The notes beneath the pieces are model-generated. The model saw nothing but the letters and a program-made list of their open reading frames with translations, was not told where the DNA came from and searched no databases. DNA of 64,000 nucleotides from G963717155 sp963717155 (GTDB lineage: Bacteria > Actinomycetota > Thermoleophilia > Gaiellales > JALYLC01): positions 2,356,001 through 2,420,000 of the forward strand of contig OY970326.1 in the NCBI GenBank assembly GCA_963717155.1, read 5' to 3'. Of this stretch, positions 42,464 through 55,235 are shown in pieces; positions within the stretch are counted from its first letter, which is position 1; every line of letters begins with the position of its first letter. Made by a program: the position numbers and the translations under genes.

Positions 42464-43177
42464 GTGAGCCGGCTCGACTATGACGCCTACGACGTCCTCA
42501 CGTTCGACTGCTACGGCACGTTGATCGACTGGGAGACCGGCATCGTCTCCGCGTTGCGCGACGCGCTCGGCGATGCGGCGGCAGCCAGCAGCGACGAGGA
42601 CCTGCTTGGGCGCTTCGCCGCGCTCGAGCATGAGGCGCAGGTGCCGTATCAGCGCTATCGCGACGTGCTCGCGGTGGCGCTCCGGGGTATCGGCGAGCAG
42701 CTCGAGATCCCCGTGAGCGATGCGCAGGCACGCGAGTTCGGCGGATCGGTCGGCGACTGGCCGGCGTTCCCCGACTCCACCGAGGCCTTGCAGCGACTCG
42801 GAACGCGCTTCAAGCTCGTCCCGATCACGAACTGCGACGACGACCTGTTCGCGGCCTCCGAGAAGCGCCTCGGCGTCTCGTTCGACCTCGTGGTCACCGC
42901 GCAGCAGGTGGGCAGCTACAAGCCCGACACGGCCGGGTTCCGCGCCGCCCACGCGCGGATCGAGCAGGAGCTCGGCTTTCCGCCGGATCGGGTGCTGCAC
43001 GTCGCCCAGAGCCTGTTCCACGACCACGTGCCGGCCAAGAGCCTCGGCATGACGACGGTCTGGATCGATCGGCGCGACGGACGGCCTGGTGGTGCGACGC
43101 CCGAGGCGCAGGCGACTCCCGACGCCCGCTTCGAGAGCATGCGGGCGTTCGCAGCCGACGCCGTGCCGGCGGTGTAG
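42464..43177 (+). CDS. HAD-family hydrolase (haloacid dehalogenase type II-like)
   Basis: 237 aa. HAD motif I is LTFDCYGTLIDWE (nucleophile Asp; the position two residues later is Tyr, as in type II L-2-haloacid dehalogenases rather than phosphatases). Motif II is ITNCDDD, Lys motif QQVGSYKPD, and late motif HVAQSLFHDHVPAK. The substrate could be a haloacid or a small phosphate ester. Its stop abuts the stop of the next, convergent gene. Confidence 0.88.
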   Translation: MSRLDYDAYDVLTFDCYGTLIDWETGIVSALRDALGDAAAASSDEDLLGRFAALEHEAQVPYQRYRDVLAVALRGIGEQLEIPVSDAQAREFGGSVGDWPAFPDSTEALQRLGTRFKLVPITNCDDDLFAASEKRLGVSFDLVVTAQQVGSYKPDTAGFRAAHARIEQELGFPPDRVLHVAQSLFHDHVPAKSLGMTTVWIDRRDGRPGGATPEAQATPDARFESMRAFAADAVPAV

Positions 43178-47278
<4,101 letters not shown>

Positions 47279-47285
47279 TTGCTAC

Positions 47286-47312
47286 AGATCGGCCAGATCG
47301 CGTATGGCTTTA
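47286..47312 (-). promoter_or_regulatory. Sigma-28-like promoter of the giant GGDEF/HD-GYP gene
   Basis: On the minus strand, TAAA (47312-47309), 15 bases, then GCCGATCT (47293-47286), matching TAAA-N15-GCCGATAA except for the last two bases. The expected start of transcription falls at the GTG start codon. Confidence 0.55.
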
Positions 47313-47346
47313 CCTGGAACTGTGCGCTACGCCCCTGAAAAACGCG

Positions 47347-47372
47347 GGTGGGGCGCACTCAGGCGCCCCACC
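47347..47372 (-). terminator. Rho-independent terminator
   Basis: Minus-strand hairpin GGTGGGGCGC-CTGAGT-GCGCCCCACC followed by CGCGTTTTTC, a true T-run. It ends the small gene at 47401-47688. Confidence 0.85.
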
Positions 47373-47400
47373 GCAACACATTCACCGTCGACCTGGGAGC

Positions 47401-47688
47401 TCAGTCGCCCCAGTCGAAGTCGTGGCACTGCTGCTGATCGAGCCAGGCCTCCTCGACCTCGCCGACCGTGTTTGCGACCGGCCATTCCAGCGAGATCGCT
47501 GGATGTTCGCCGGTCTCTTCCTCTTCGCGCCGGGCATCAGCCTCGGTCTTGAAGAGCGCATGGTTATCGAACGGGTCGGGAAGCTCGAAAGCCTCGATCG
47601 GCCTGTCGTCGTTCAAGTGCGCGTTTCGACGCTTCAGCGCGAGGTGTTCCTCGATCACGGAAGCGAACAGCGAACGTCCTTCGGTCAT
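47401..47688 (-). CDS. Small hypothetical protein
   Basis: 95 aa from ATG 47688, with GAGGTAG upstream. Acidic, helical at the N-terminus (SLFASVIEEHLALKRRNAHL), with a mid part DRPIEAFELPDPFDNHALF and an acidic tail ending QQQCHDFDWGD. No known family. It has its own terminator. It sits between two c-di-GMP genes and could be an accessory protein, which is only positional inference. Confidence 0.65.
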   Translation of the reverse strand: MTEGRSLFASVIEEHLALKRRNAHLNDDRPIEAFELPDPFDNHALFKTEADARREEEETGEHPAISLEWPVANTVGEVEEAWLDQQQCHDFDWGD

Positions 47689-47756
47689 TACACCTACCTC
47701 GGTCGTTACCCCGTCCCCTCGAGCAAGGCCGACTATATCACTCGACTGCGGCGTCG

Positions 47757-49661
47757 TCACGAAGATCCTCCGTGTGGGGGGCCTACCGAGACGCGGTTCT
47801 TCCCGCTCTGCTTGGCCCTGTACAGGGCCGCATCTGCGATTGCGATGAGCTCGACCTGGGTGGCCGCGTGAGCCGGCAGACCAGCCACTCCGAAGGAGGC
47901 CGTTATGCGGATCTGACGGCCGTCCGGTGCGTTCGCGACGCGCTCGGCGATCGCCTGGCGAAGGCGCTCGGCAAGCCGTGTGGCGCCCTCGACGGTGGTG
48001 TGCGGGAGGATCACCGCGAACTCCTCGCCGCCGTAGCGCGATGCCTGGTCGATGTCTCGTATGGCGCCCCTGAGCGCCCCCGAGACGGCCTTGAGGACGT
48101 TGTCGCCCGCCAGGTGCCCGTAGCTGTCGTTGACCGCCTTGAAATCGTCCAGGTCGAGCAGCACGAGCCCGACCGGCACGCCGAAGCGCTGGGCGCGCTC
48201 GACCTCGTGCGCGAGCTGCTCCTGGAACTCTCGATGGTTGGCCAGGCTCGTGAGCCCGTCCGTGCGCGCCTGCTTCTGGATCAGCCGGTGCAGGCGCGCG
48301 TTCTCGATCGCCACGGCTCCCTGACCGGCGAGCGCGCCGACGGCCCGCGCCGCCTGCTCGTCGAACGAGCCGTCATCCGGCGCCACGAGCGTCAGGAGGC
48401 CGAGCACGCTCGCCTCCGTGACGAGCGGTGCCGCGAGCGACTCGACCGGGTCGTCGCCGATCACGGGCGTGAGCTCCTGCAGCGCGCGGCCCTCGACCCC
48501 GTCCGGCGCCCGGGCCTCCGCGTCGAGGAGCAGCGCCGCGCTCTCCGTCTCCCCTGCGCGCAGCTGCTCGACGAGGACGCCGGAGACCTCGTCGGTCACC
48601 AGCAGGCGGCCGCCGCGGGCCCGGGCGACCTGCATCGCCGAGCGCAGCACGACGTCGAGGAGCGCCGTCACGTCGTGCGTGGACGCGAGTGCGACGCCGA
48701 ACCGCCCGACGGCGTCCTGGACGCGGCGTTTCTCGTCCTCCAGCTCGTCGATGCGTCGTTCGAGCTCGGCCGACATGTCGTTGAAGGCACGCCCGAACTG
48801 CGCGAACTCGTCGTTGCCGGGCGTCGGCACCTGCTGGTCGAAGTGCCCCGCTGCGATCGACCGCGCGCGCTCCGCGAACGTCCGGAGCGTCGAGGTCAGC
48901 GAGCGCACGAGCAACCCGCCGAGGATCGCGATCGCGATCATCGCGACGAGCAGGATCGCGGCCGTGCGCAGCTGGATCGAGCGGATCGCCGAGTCGAGCG
49001 CGGCCTGGTTCGTGACCGCGACGAGCGCACTTCCGCCGACGAGCGAGATCCCGAGCGCACGCACGCGACGGCCGAGGATGATCGTCGTCTCTGCATTCCC
49101 GTTCGGCACCGATCTCGGCGCGACCGGCCCCACGTTGGGGCGCGGCCCGGTCGAGTAACCACGTCGACCCTGCACCAGCACGATGCGCTGATTGGGCGGG
49201 ATCGACTTGGAGTGCGCGAGCGGGGCGAGGAACACCGGCACCGACTCGGCCGCGATGAGCGACCCCTTACCGGGCACCGTGGCCTTGAACATGAACGCGC
49301 GATTCGCCGGCAGCGAGCCCGCGATCAGCCGGCCCTTGGCGTCGTATGCGGCGAGCTGGAAGGGCTCGGAGGCTGTCGCCTGCCCGAGGAGCCCCTCGAG
49401 CGTCTGGTGGTTCAGGGGCCCCTTGGCCACGAGCAGACCCTGCACGTCGGTCCGCATCGCGAGCTGGGTCGCCGTCGCCTGGGCTGCCGCGTGATCCTGC
49501 GCGTAGGTGACCTCGGCCGCACTTAACGAAACTGCCAGTTGCTGATCGGTCTGATTCGTGCGATTCTTACCGGAAATTCCGCTAATCGCCCACCCCGCGG
49601 CGAGAAGAGGAAGAATCGTGAGTATCACGAAGAAGATTTGCAGTCTATACTTGAAAGCCAT
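47757..49661 (-). CDS. Membrane diguanylate cyclase (sensor-HAMP-GAF-GGDEF)
   Basis: 634 aa. First helix FFVILTILPLLAAGWAISG, an exterior sensor of about 200 residues (single-Cache-like, with FQLAAYDAKGRLIAG), second helix ILLVAMIAIAILGGLLV, HAMP (about 250-300), coiled coil, GAF (about 315-460), GGDEF (about 470-630). The cyclase site is intact: LLDLDDFKAVNDSYGH and YGGEEFAVILP. No EAL or HD-GYP. It should make c-di-GMP in response to an exterior ligand. Confidence 0.94.
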   Translation of the reverse strand: MAFKYRLQIFFVILTILPLLAAGWAISGISGKNRTNQTDQQLAVSLSAAEVTYAQDHAAAQATATQLAMRTDVQGLLVAKGPLNHQTLEGLLGQATASEPFQLAAYDAKGRLIAGSLPANRAFMFKATVPGKGSLIAAESVPVFLAPLAHSKSIPPNQRIVLVQGRRGYSTGPRPNVGPVAPRSVPNGNAETTIILGRRVRALGISLVGGSALVAVTNQAALDSAIRSIQLRTAAILLVAMIAIAILGGLLVRSLTSTLRTFAERARSIAAGHFDQQVPTPGNDEFAQFGRAFNDMSAELERRIDELEDEKRRVQDAVGRFGVALASTHDVTALLDVVLRSAMQVARARGGRLLVTDEVSGVLVEQLRAGETESAALLLDAEARAPDGVEGRALQELTPVIGDDPVESLAAPLVTEASVLGLLTLVAPDDGSFDEQAARAVGALAGQGAVAIENARLHRLIQKQARTDGLTSLANHREFQEQLAHEVERAQRFGVPVGLVLLDLDDFKAVNDSYGHLAGDNVLKAVSGALRGAIRDIDQASRYGGEEFAVILPHTTVEGATRLAERLRQAIAERVANAPDGRQIRITASFGVAGLPAHAATQVELIAIADAALYRAKQSGKNRVSVGPPHGGSS

Positions 49662-49780
49662 GAGAGTTCAGAAGCGTTCGCGTACCGATTTCGCTAAAGG
49701 TCGAGGCCGTTTCTATCGATGGTGCAACGACGCCCGTGAAAGCCAACGTATCTGATGGACCCCCGGTGGAGCATTCGATC

Positions 49781-50266
49781 ATGAAGCGAGCATGGCCCTA
49801 CGCGGTCGCGCTGGCCATCGTGGTCACTGGCTGCTACCTGGCTTTGACCCCGCTCCTGCGGTCGCTCTCGCCCGGCGCGACGACGTCGTCGAGCTCGCTG
49901 CAGCAGCAGGCCACGAGCGCGACCGTCGGTCCATCGAAGGTCATCATCTTCCACGGGTCGAATGGCGGCAAGACCACCTTCGCGAGCGCACTGCCGCAGA
50001 CCGTGAAGAAGGCCAAGAAGAAGGCCGCCACGGCACCGACCGACACGACGCCGCAGTCGCCGACCGCCACGACCGGGTTCGCCTCGGGCTCGTCGAGCAC
50101 GCAGGCGCCTCCCAAGACGGCGGTCAAGGCCAAGACGAAGCCGGTCAAGACGGGCGGCGGCTCGGTCAACGGAAGCGTCGATACCGCGAACGGCGGCGGT
50201 CTCGCATCGCCCGGTGGCAACGCCCCCGTGAGTGGCGGCACCCACAGCGACCCGGCCGGCAACTGA
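49781..50266 (+). CDS. Membrane-anchored low-complexity secreted protein
   Basis: From ATG 49781 (GTG 49736 is the longer option) a short basic start, one helix (YAVALAIVVTGCYLAL) and about 135 residues rich in Ser, Thr, Lys, Gly and Pro. A short ordered piece KVIIFHGSNGGKTTFASALP lies near residue 50. It probably spans the cell wall. It is followed after 33 bases by the L,D-transpeptidase frame. Confidence 0.6.
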   Translation: MKRAWPYAVALAIVVTGCYLALTPLLRSLSPGATTSSSSLQQQATSATVGPSKVIIFHGSNGGKTTFASALPQTVKKAKKKAATAPTDTTPQSPTATTGFASGSSSTQAPPKTAVKAKTKPVKTGGGSVNGSVDTANGGGLASPGGNAPVSGGTHSDPAGN

Positions 50267-50299
50267 GCACGACACTGTCGAGCGTCGACGGATAGCTCT

Positions 50300-51449
50300 G
50301 TGAGACGCGCCGTCGCCCTCATCGCGGCCGCGGTCACATGCGCGGTGGCTGCGCCGGCGGCGTTCGCAAGCGACATCACGCTGCACCTGTCGTCGAGCAA
50401 GGTCGACTACGGCGCGACCGTGCGCTTCGCGGGAACGGTGGCTCCGGCAGTTGCAGGCGAGACGGTGTCGATCACGCGCGCAAGCGGCGCCATCGCACAC
50501 GCCGACGTCGCCGCAGACGGCAGCTTCACGGGATCGTTCAAGGCCGCTGCGCCAGGCACCCTCGGCGCCGTCCTGGCCGACGGCTCGACGAGCGCGCCGA
50601 TCGAGCTGCGCGTCCGGCCGGTCCTGCACGCCCGGCTGGTCGCGAAGACGCTCTTCGCCCCCGCCCACCTGGTCGTGCGCGCGAAGCCGGCGAGCGGAGT
50701 CAAGCTGCACTTCGTCGTCGTCGGAAATCGCGGGAGCCACCTGATCGACCGCCGCAGCTGGGCGCACGCAGGCAGCCTCGTCGTGCCCTTCGCGGCCGAC
50801 GGCACGCGGCTCACCGCGTACGTCTCGGGCAGCATCGGCACGGGACCCGTCTCGTCCGCGAAGCCCGCCCGCGCGACGATCGGCACCGCGGCGCTCGGCC
50901 CCGGACTCGCACGGTCCTGCGGTGGTCGGGCTGAAGCGGCGCCTCGAGAGCCTGACGTTCCACCAGGACGACCTTTCCTCGACCTGGTCGGCCGAGACGT
51001 CGGACGCCGTCCTGGCGTTCCAGAAGGCCGAGGGCCTTCCGCGCACGAGCCTCGCCGATCGGACAACGCTCGCGCGGCTGGCCGCGGCGACGGTGCCGAA
51101 GGCGCGCTACGCAGGCCATGGGCTGCACATCGAGATCGACAAGACCCGGCAGATCCTCATGCTCGTGCGCAACGGGACGGTCACCGGAACGCTGCACGTC
51201 TCGACCGGGGCGACCGGGAACACGCCGGTCGGCCACTGGAGCGTGCTCTGGAAGGCCCCGTTCACGCACACCTGGCTCGGACCGGCGATCCTCTGGCGCA
51301 CCATGACGTTCCACGGCGGTTTCGCGATCCACGGGTTCTCCCCGGTGCCCGCGTATCCGGCGAGTCACGGCTGTGTGCGGGAGCCGATCTGGGCTGCGAA
51401 CTGGACATACGAGCAGACCCCCGTCGGCACGCCGGTCGACGTCTACTGA
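50300..51449 (+). pseudogene. L,D-transpeptidase (YkuD) with PG-binding domain, one-base frameshift
   Basis: The first frame (from GTG 50300) encodes a signal peptide (ALIAAAVTCAVAAPAAFA) and a beta-rich, Ig-like region to about residue 200. At about 50905-50909 one extra base moves the gene to the frame that encodes SHGPAVVGLKRRLESLTFHQ (PG_binding_1). The YkuD domain follows with FHGGFAIHGFSPVP and the catalytic SHGCVR. Deleting one base joins everything into a 382-residue protein of normal architecture. Such enzymes make 3-3 crosslinks in peptidoglycan. Recent mutation or sequencing error. Confidence 0.85.
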
Positions 51450-51481
51450 GCGCCTGGCGCTGGTAAAGTGTTCGTTGCCCG

Positions 51482-51557
51482 GGGGCTATAGCTCAGCTGG
51501 GAGAGCGCCTGGATCGCACCCAGGAGGTCAGCGGTTCGAGCCCGCTTAGCTCCACCA
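51482..51557 (+). tRNA. tRNA-Ala (CGC)
   Basis: 73 nt plus an encoded CCA (51555-51557). Acceptor GGGGCTA/TAGCTCC, anticodon stem-loop CCTGG-ATCGCAC-CCAGG giving anticodon CGC, TΨC arm CGGTTCGAGCCCG. Closely related to the tRNA-Ala at 18080. Confidence 0.96.
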
Positions 51558-51569
51558 TTTGATCGTCGT

Positions 51570-51788
51570 TCAAGCCGAGGGGCCCGGAAGGGCCTCTCGG
51601 CGTGTCCTGGCCCGGGGTGTCCGACGTGTGACGAGGACGCTGACGACGACCACCCAGATCAGGAACAACAGGAAGCCTGCGAACTCGATCGGCGGGATCA
51701 CGAACAGGATGCCGATCGCGATCGAGATCCAGCCGAGCCAGCGAGGGAGTGCCGCGCCGCGCAGGCTACGCGACGACCGCGGCCGCAT
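51570..51788 (-). pseudogene. C-terminal remnant of a DUF4386-like membrane protein
   Basis: The frame carries ALPRWLGWISIAIGILFVIP and then FAGFLLFLIWVVVVSVLVTRR, the usual last two helices of DUF4386-type proteins, and nothing of the rest. It begins inside the end of the decarboxylase gene in another frame and ends just after tRNA-Ala. It looks like a broken gene end, though a tiny two-helix protein cannot be excluded. Confidence 0.5.
51574..51601 (+). terminator. Hairpin after tRNA-Ala
   Basis: GCCGAGGGGCCC / GGGCCTCTCGGC, 12-bp stem with a GGAA loop, 20 bases after the tRNA gene. Could serve both strands. Confidence 0.65.
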
Positions 51789-53241
51789 GTAGCCGGGCAC
51801 CGGTCGCGAGCGCCAGCTCGAGCAGGCGTTCCAGATGCACCGCCTCGGCGCGGTACGTGACGATGCACGAGCGGATCGCGGCACGTCCGGCGACGGACGC
51901 ATTGGACGGGAAGACGGTGCCGTCCATCTGCAGCTCGGTCACGATCCGCGTGTTGAGCCGGTTCAGATAGTCCTCGTCCTCGACGCCGCGCGGGTGATAG
52001 CGGAAGCAGCAGATCGAGAGCGAGGGAGCGCAGACGAGCTCGACCTCCGGCGTGTCGGAGATCAGCGCGCCGAACCAGTCGGTCAGCGCGATGTCGTGTT
52101 CGATGCGGCGCGCGTAGGCCGCGGTGCCGTGCGCCAGCAGTCCCACCCAGACGCGCAGGGCGATGAACCCGCGGCTCAGCTGGAGTCCCTCGAACCCCAG
52201 GTCGGCGCCTCGGTCGGCCACGTCGCGCTCCTGCTCGACGTAGGCAGCCTGCGCACTGAACGAGCGCGCGAGGTACCTCGGGTCACGGACCAGCGTGAAG
52301 GCGCTGACCGTCGGCGCGTAGAGCCACTTGTGGGCATCGAACGTGATCGAGTCGGCACGCTCGATGCCGCGCAGCAGCCCCCGCAGCTTCTGCGAGAGCG
52401 CGATTGCTCCGCCATATGCGGCATCGACGTGGTACCACGCCCCGTGCCGCTCGGCGACATCGGCGACCGCATCCAGCGGATCGATCGCGCCCGTGCCAGT
52501 CGTCCCGGCGGTTGCCACGATCGCGGCGGGAACGATGCCGGCAGCGAGGTCCGACGCAACCAGCTCTTCGAGCGCGTCGATCCGCATCTGCAGACCGTCC
52601 CCGACGGGAACCTTGCGCACGCTGCCCTCGCCGAGACCGAGCACGTCGGCTGCGCGTGCCACCGAGAAATGCGATTCGGCCGACGCGTACATCGCGAGCG
52701 CCGGGCCGCCTGCCGTTCCGTCCGTGCGGACTCCGGGGAGGGCACGATCGCGTGCCAGCTTGAGCGCCGTCAGGTTCGCGAGCGAGCCGCCCGACACGAG
52801 CATTCCCCCGGCATCGGCCGGCAGCCCGAATCGGTCGGCCAGCCAGCGGACGAGCTGCAACTCGATCTCGGTCGCGGCCGGCGAAAGCACCCAGCCGCCG
52901 CCGTTCGCGTTCAACCCCGATGCGAGCAGATCCGCGACGGCGCCCGGCACCGTGCCGCCGCCGCTGATGTACGCGAAGAAGGCCCCACTCCCGTGGCGCA
53001 ACGAGTGATCGAGCATCGTCTGGAGGTGGGCGACGATCGCGTCGTCGCCCAGCGGCTCCTCCGGCACGTCGAGCGCGACCGCCGCTCGCACGGCGGCCGG
53101 TGTCACGCGCGGCGACGCCGGGCCCTCCGCGAGACTCGCGAGGTACTCCGTGTAGAGGCCGAGGATCCGCTCTCCGAACGCCCGGGCGCGCTGCGGCCGC
53201 CAGTCGAGGTCGTCGACGGGAGCGGGTCGTGGGGCCGACAT
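51766..53241 (-). CDS. PLP-dependent group II decarboxylase (aromatic amino acid type)
   Basis: 491 aa of the DDC/GAD family. PLP site features: VVATAGTTGTGAIDPLD, YHVDAAYGGAIALSQK (Asp and His-Val-Asp-Ala), and the Schiff-base lysine in TFDAHKWLYAP. SGGSLANLTALKLARD and AYISGGGTVPG are typical of tyrosine/tryptophan/DOPA decarboxylases. The amino acid used cannot be told from sequence. ATG 53241; no ribosome site seen. Confidence 0.92.
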   Translation of the reverse strand: MSAPRPAPVDDLDWRPQRARAFGERILGLYTEYLASLAEGPASPRVTPAAVRAAVALDVPEEPLGDDAIVAHLQTMLDHSLRHGSGAFFAYISGGGTVPGAVADLLASGLNANGGGWVLSPAATEIELQLVRWLADRFGLPADAGGMLVSGGSLANLTALKLARDRALPGVRTDGTAGGPALAMYASAESHFSVARAADVLGLGEGSVRKVPVGDGLQMRIDALEELVASDLAAGIVPAAIVATAGTTGTGAIDPLDAVADVAERHGAWYHVDAAYGGAIALSQKLRGLLRGIERADSITFDAHKWLYAPTVSAFTLVRDPRYLARSFSAQAAYVEQERDVADRGADLGFEGLQLSRGFIALRVWVGLLAHGTAAYARRIEHDIALTDWFGALISDTPEVELVCAPSLSICCFRYHPRGVEDEDYLNRLNTRIVTELQMDGTVFPSNASVAGRAAIRSCIVTYRAEAVHLERLLELALATGARLHAAAVVA

Positions 53242-53292
53242 GACCCGCAGTTGACCACACGAGTCGCCAGGCCGCGATCACACCGAGCTGCT

Positions 53293-53523
53293 TCATCTGC
53301 GAGCAGACGTCGGAAGATCGGGGAAGGCCCGGTGGAGTCTCAGAGACACCTCCTTCAATGCCTCCGCCCCGGTCGCCTCGACCGGCAACGGCGTGCGAAT
53401 CAGCACGTCGGGCTCGACGATCTCGTCGATCGTCTTCGAGATGAGCTCCGCATCGCCGGTGTTGGTGGCCTCCTGGAAGCGTCTGAACGTCGCCTTGTTG
53501 CTCGTTTCCTGAGCGGTCGTCAT
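53293..53523 (-). pseudogene. N-terminal fragment of a SnoaL-like ester cyclase
   Basis: ATG 53523 has GGAGGAG upstream. The first 65 residues match the ester cyclase family (KATFRRFQEATNTGDAELIS, EPDVLIRTPLPVEATGAEAL, HRAFPDL), then the frame ends in ARR. The second half of the usual 130-140 residues is absent; the next gene starts shortly after. It follows YceI by 26 bases in the ECF41-linked operon, so the break is probably a deletion. Confidence 0.7.
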
Positions 53524-53549
53524 GTCGCTCTCCTCCAGAGATCCGGACG

Positions 53550-54107
53550 TCACTGGTCGGCATCCTCGTCGCGGATGAGCAGCAGATCGATGTCCAGCTC
53601 CACATGCCAGCCGACCGCGTCACCGCCGCCCGGCATCTTCATCTGCCACTCGAATCCGAAGTCGCGGCGGTCGAAGCTCGTCTCGAGCTGCAGGCCCGCG
53701 ACCTCGCCGAAGCCGGCCTGCCGCGGTGGCGAGTAGTGACCGCCGGCGGTGACCGGGCGGGTCACGCCCCGGATCGTGAGCTCGCCGTCGACCTCTGCGC
53801 GGCCGTCGTCGGCGAGCCGGACCGCCGTCGAACGGAACGTGATCTCGGGATGGTGCTCGGCGTCGAAGAACTCCGGCCCCAGCACGCTCGCCCTCATCGC
53901 GGGAGGCTCGACGACCGAGATGGAGTCCACGCGAGCGGACCCCTCGAGCGCCAGCGCGTCGCCATCGCCTCGCAGCGTTGCCGCGACGTCCGAGAAGGAG
54001 CCGCGGTACGAGAAGACGCCCGAGTGGCGCACCGCGAACGCAAGGGTCGAGGGCGCCGGCTGGACGCGGTAGGTGCCCGAGAAGGGTTGGGCTGCAACTG
54101 TCGACAT
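53550..54107 (-). CDS. YceI family protein
   Basis: 185-aa lipocalin-like YceI protein that binds polyisoprenoid-type lipids. FSGTYRVQPAPSTLAFAVRHSGVFSYRG, FFDAEHHPEITFRST and GELTIRGVTRPVT are the family motifs. ATG 54107 with CAGGAGGAAC upstream is preferred over the longer frame. No signal peptide, so it is cytoplasmic. It has the ECF41-type promoter element (54149-54175) and lies directly downstream of the sigma factor gene. Confidence 0.93.
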   Translation of the reverse strand: MSTVAAQPFSGTYRVQPAPSTLAFAVRHSGVFSYRGSFSDVAATLRGDGDALALEGSARVDSISVVEPPAMRASVLGPEFFDAEHHPEITFRSTAVRLADDGRAEVDGELTIRGVTRPVTAGGHYSPPRQAGFGEVAGLQLETSFDRRDFGFEWQMKMPGGGDAVGWHVELDIDLLLIRDEDADQ

Positions 54108-54148
54108 GAGGCGTTCCTCCTGCTGGTCATCGTGTTCGTCGCATGTCT

Positions 54149-54175
54149 GACAGCGCAGCGGGCCGCCCTGTGACA
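54149..54175 (-). promoter_or_regulatory. ECF41-type promoter of the YceI operon
   Basis: On the minus strand, TGTCACA (54175-54169), 16 bases, then TGTC (54152-54149). The TGTCACA -35 box is the known ECF41 signature; the known -10 is CGTC-like. The predicted leader to the YceI ATG is about 35 bases. The same element lies upstream of the sigma gene. Confidence 0.65.
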
Positions 54176-54177
54176 GC

Positions 54178-55200
54178 TCAGAGATGGCCGAGCTTGTCCG
54201 GATTGCGCACGATGCGCACGGTCTGGATCCGGCCCTCGAAGACATCCACGGTGAGCACGCTCCAGACCCGCAGCTCGGCCTGCTCTGGCGGAACGGGCCG
54301 CGTCGGTGCGGCATCTCGGGCGTCCTTCACGAGCGCGTCGACGTCACCGGCCTGCAGGAGCTCGAGCGCCCTCTCGACCTCGAGCCGCTCGGTCTCGCCG
54401 AACGGCGGCTCGGCCGGACCTCGTACCAGGCGGCCGGGCTGACCGTTGACTTTCACCCGCCGGCTCTCGAGCTCGCCGGAACCGAGACGTACGCGACCCA
54501 CGGCGGCCATGAAACGCGCGATGAGCGTGGCGCCGAAGAGCGGAGCCTGCGGTGCCATCGCCTTGCCGCCGCTGTCGGCGTACAGGACGGCATCCTCGGC
54601 AAGTAGCTCCTCGAGAGCCCCCAGGTCGCCCTCCTCGGCCGCTGCGAGGAACCGTTCGAGCAACGCGTCGCGCGCAGCCTCGTCGGCGTCGAAGCGCGGG
54701 CGGTCGGCCTCGAGATGCTTCCGCGCCCTCGTCACGAGCTGTCGCGAGTTCACCTCGGTGCGCTCGATGATGTCGCCGATCTCCGCGTACTCGTACCCGA
54801 AGACCTCGCGCAGCAGGTAGGCGGCACGTTCGACCGGGGTCAGCCGCTCCATCAACACCAGCAAGGCCAGCGACAGCGAATCCGCGAGCTCGGCGCGCGC
54901 GGCCGGCCCGGGCGCCGGTTCCTCGACGAGCGGCTCCGGCAGCCACGGCCCGACATACGACTCGCGACGGGCCCGTGCCGACCCGAGGACGTTGATCGAG
55001 AGCCGCGTCACCACCGTCGTGATCCAGGCGGCCGGCTCGTGGATCGGGCCGTCCTGACGCGTCAGGCGCAGGAGCGCCTCCTGGGTCACGTCCTCGGCCT
55101 CCGAGACGCTGCCGAGCATCCGGTAGGCGACGCCGAAGCCGTGCCGCCGCAGCACCTCGAGCTCCCTGTCGCCCATGGGCGTATCCAGCTTCTCGCTCAT
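54178..55200 (-). CDS. ECF41-family RNA polymerase sigma factor (SigJ-like)
   Basis: 340 aa. Sigma2 (YRMLGSVSEAEDVTQEALLR), sigma4 (LTPVERAAYLLREVFGYEYA, EVNSRQLVTRARKHLE) and a fused C-terminal SnoaL-like domain. The ECF41 hallmarks are visible: linker WLPEPL, the DGGGK-type motif as ADSGGKAMA, and the end NPDKL. In this family the SnoaL domain, not a separate anti-sigma factor, tunes activity. The C-terminal domain has an extra stretch (about residues 265-300) compared with the usual. ATG 55200 with GGGAGG upstream. Probably autoregulated through the element at 55236-55262. Confidence 0.95.
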   Translation of the reverse strand: MSEKLDTPMGDRELEVLRRHGFGVAYRMLGSVSEAEDVTQEALLRLTRQDGPIHEPAAWITTVVTRLSINVLGSARARRESYVGPWLPEPLVEEPAPGPAARAELADSLSLALLVLMERLTPVERAAYLLREVFGYEYAEIGDIIERTEVNSRQLVTRARKHLEADRPRFDADEAARDALLERFLAAAEEGDLGALEELLAEDAVLYADSGGKAMAPQAPLFGATLIARFMAAVGRVRLGSGELESRRVKVNGQPGRLVRGPAEPPFGETERLEVERALELLQAGDVDALVKDARDAAPTRPVPPEQAELRVWSVLTVDVFEGRIQTVRIVRNPDKLGHL

Positions 55201-55235
55201 CCGTGCCTCCCGTCACGCAACACTGACTACCCCTT

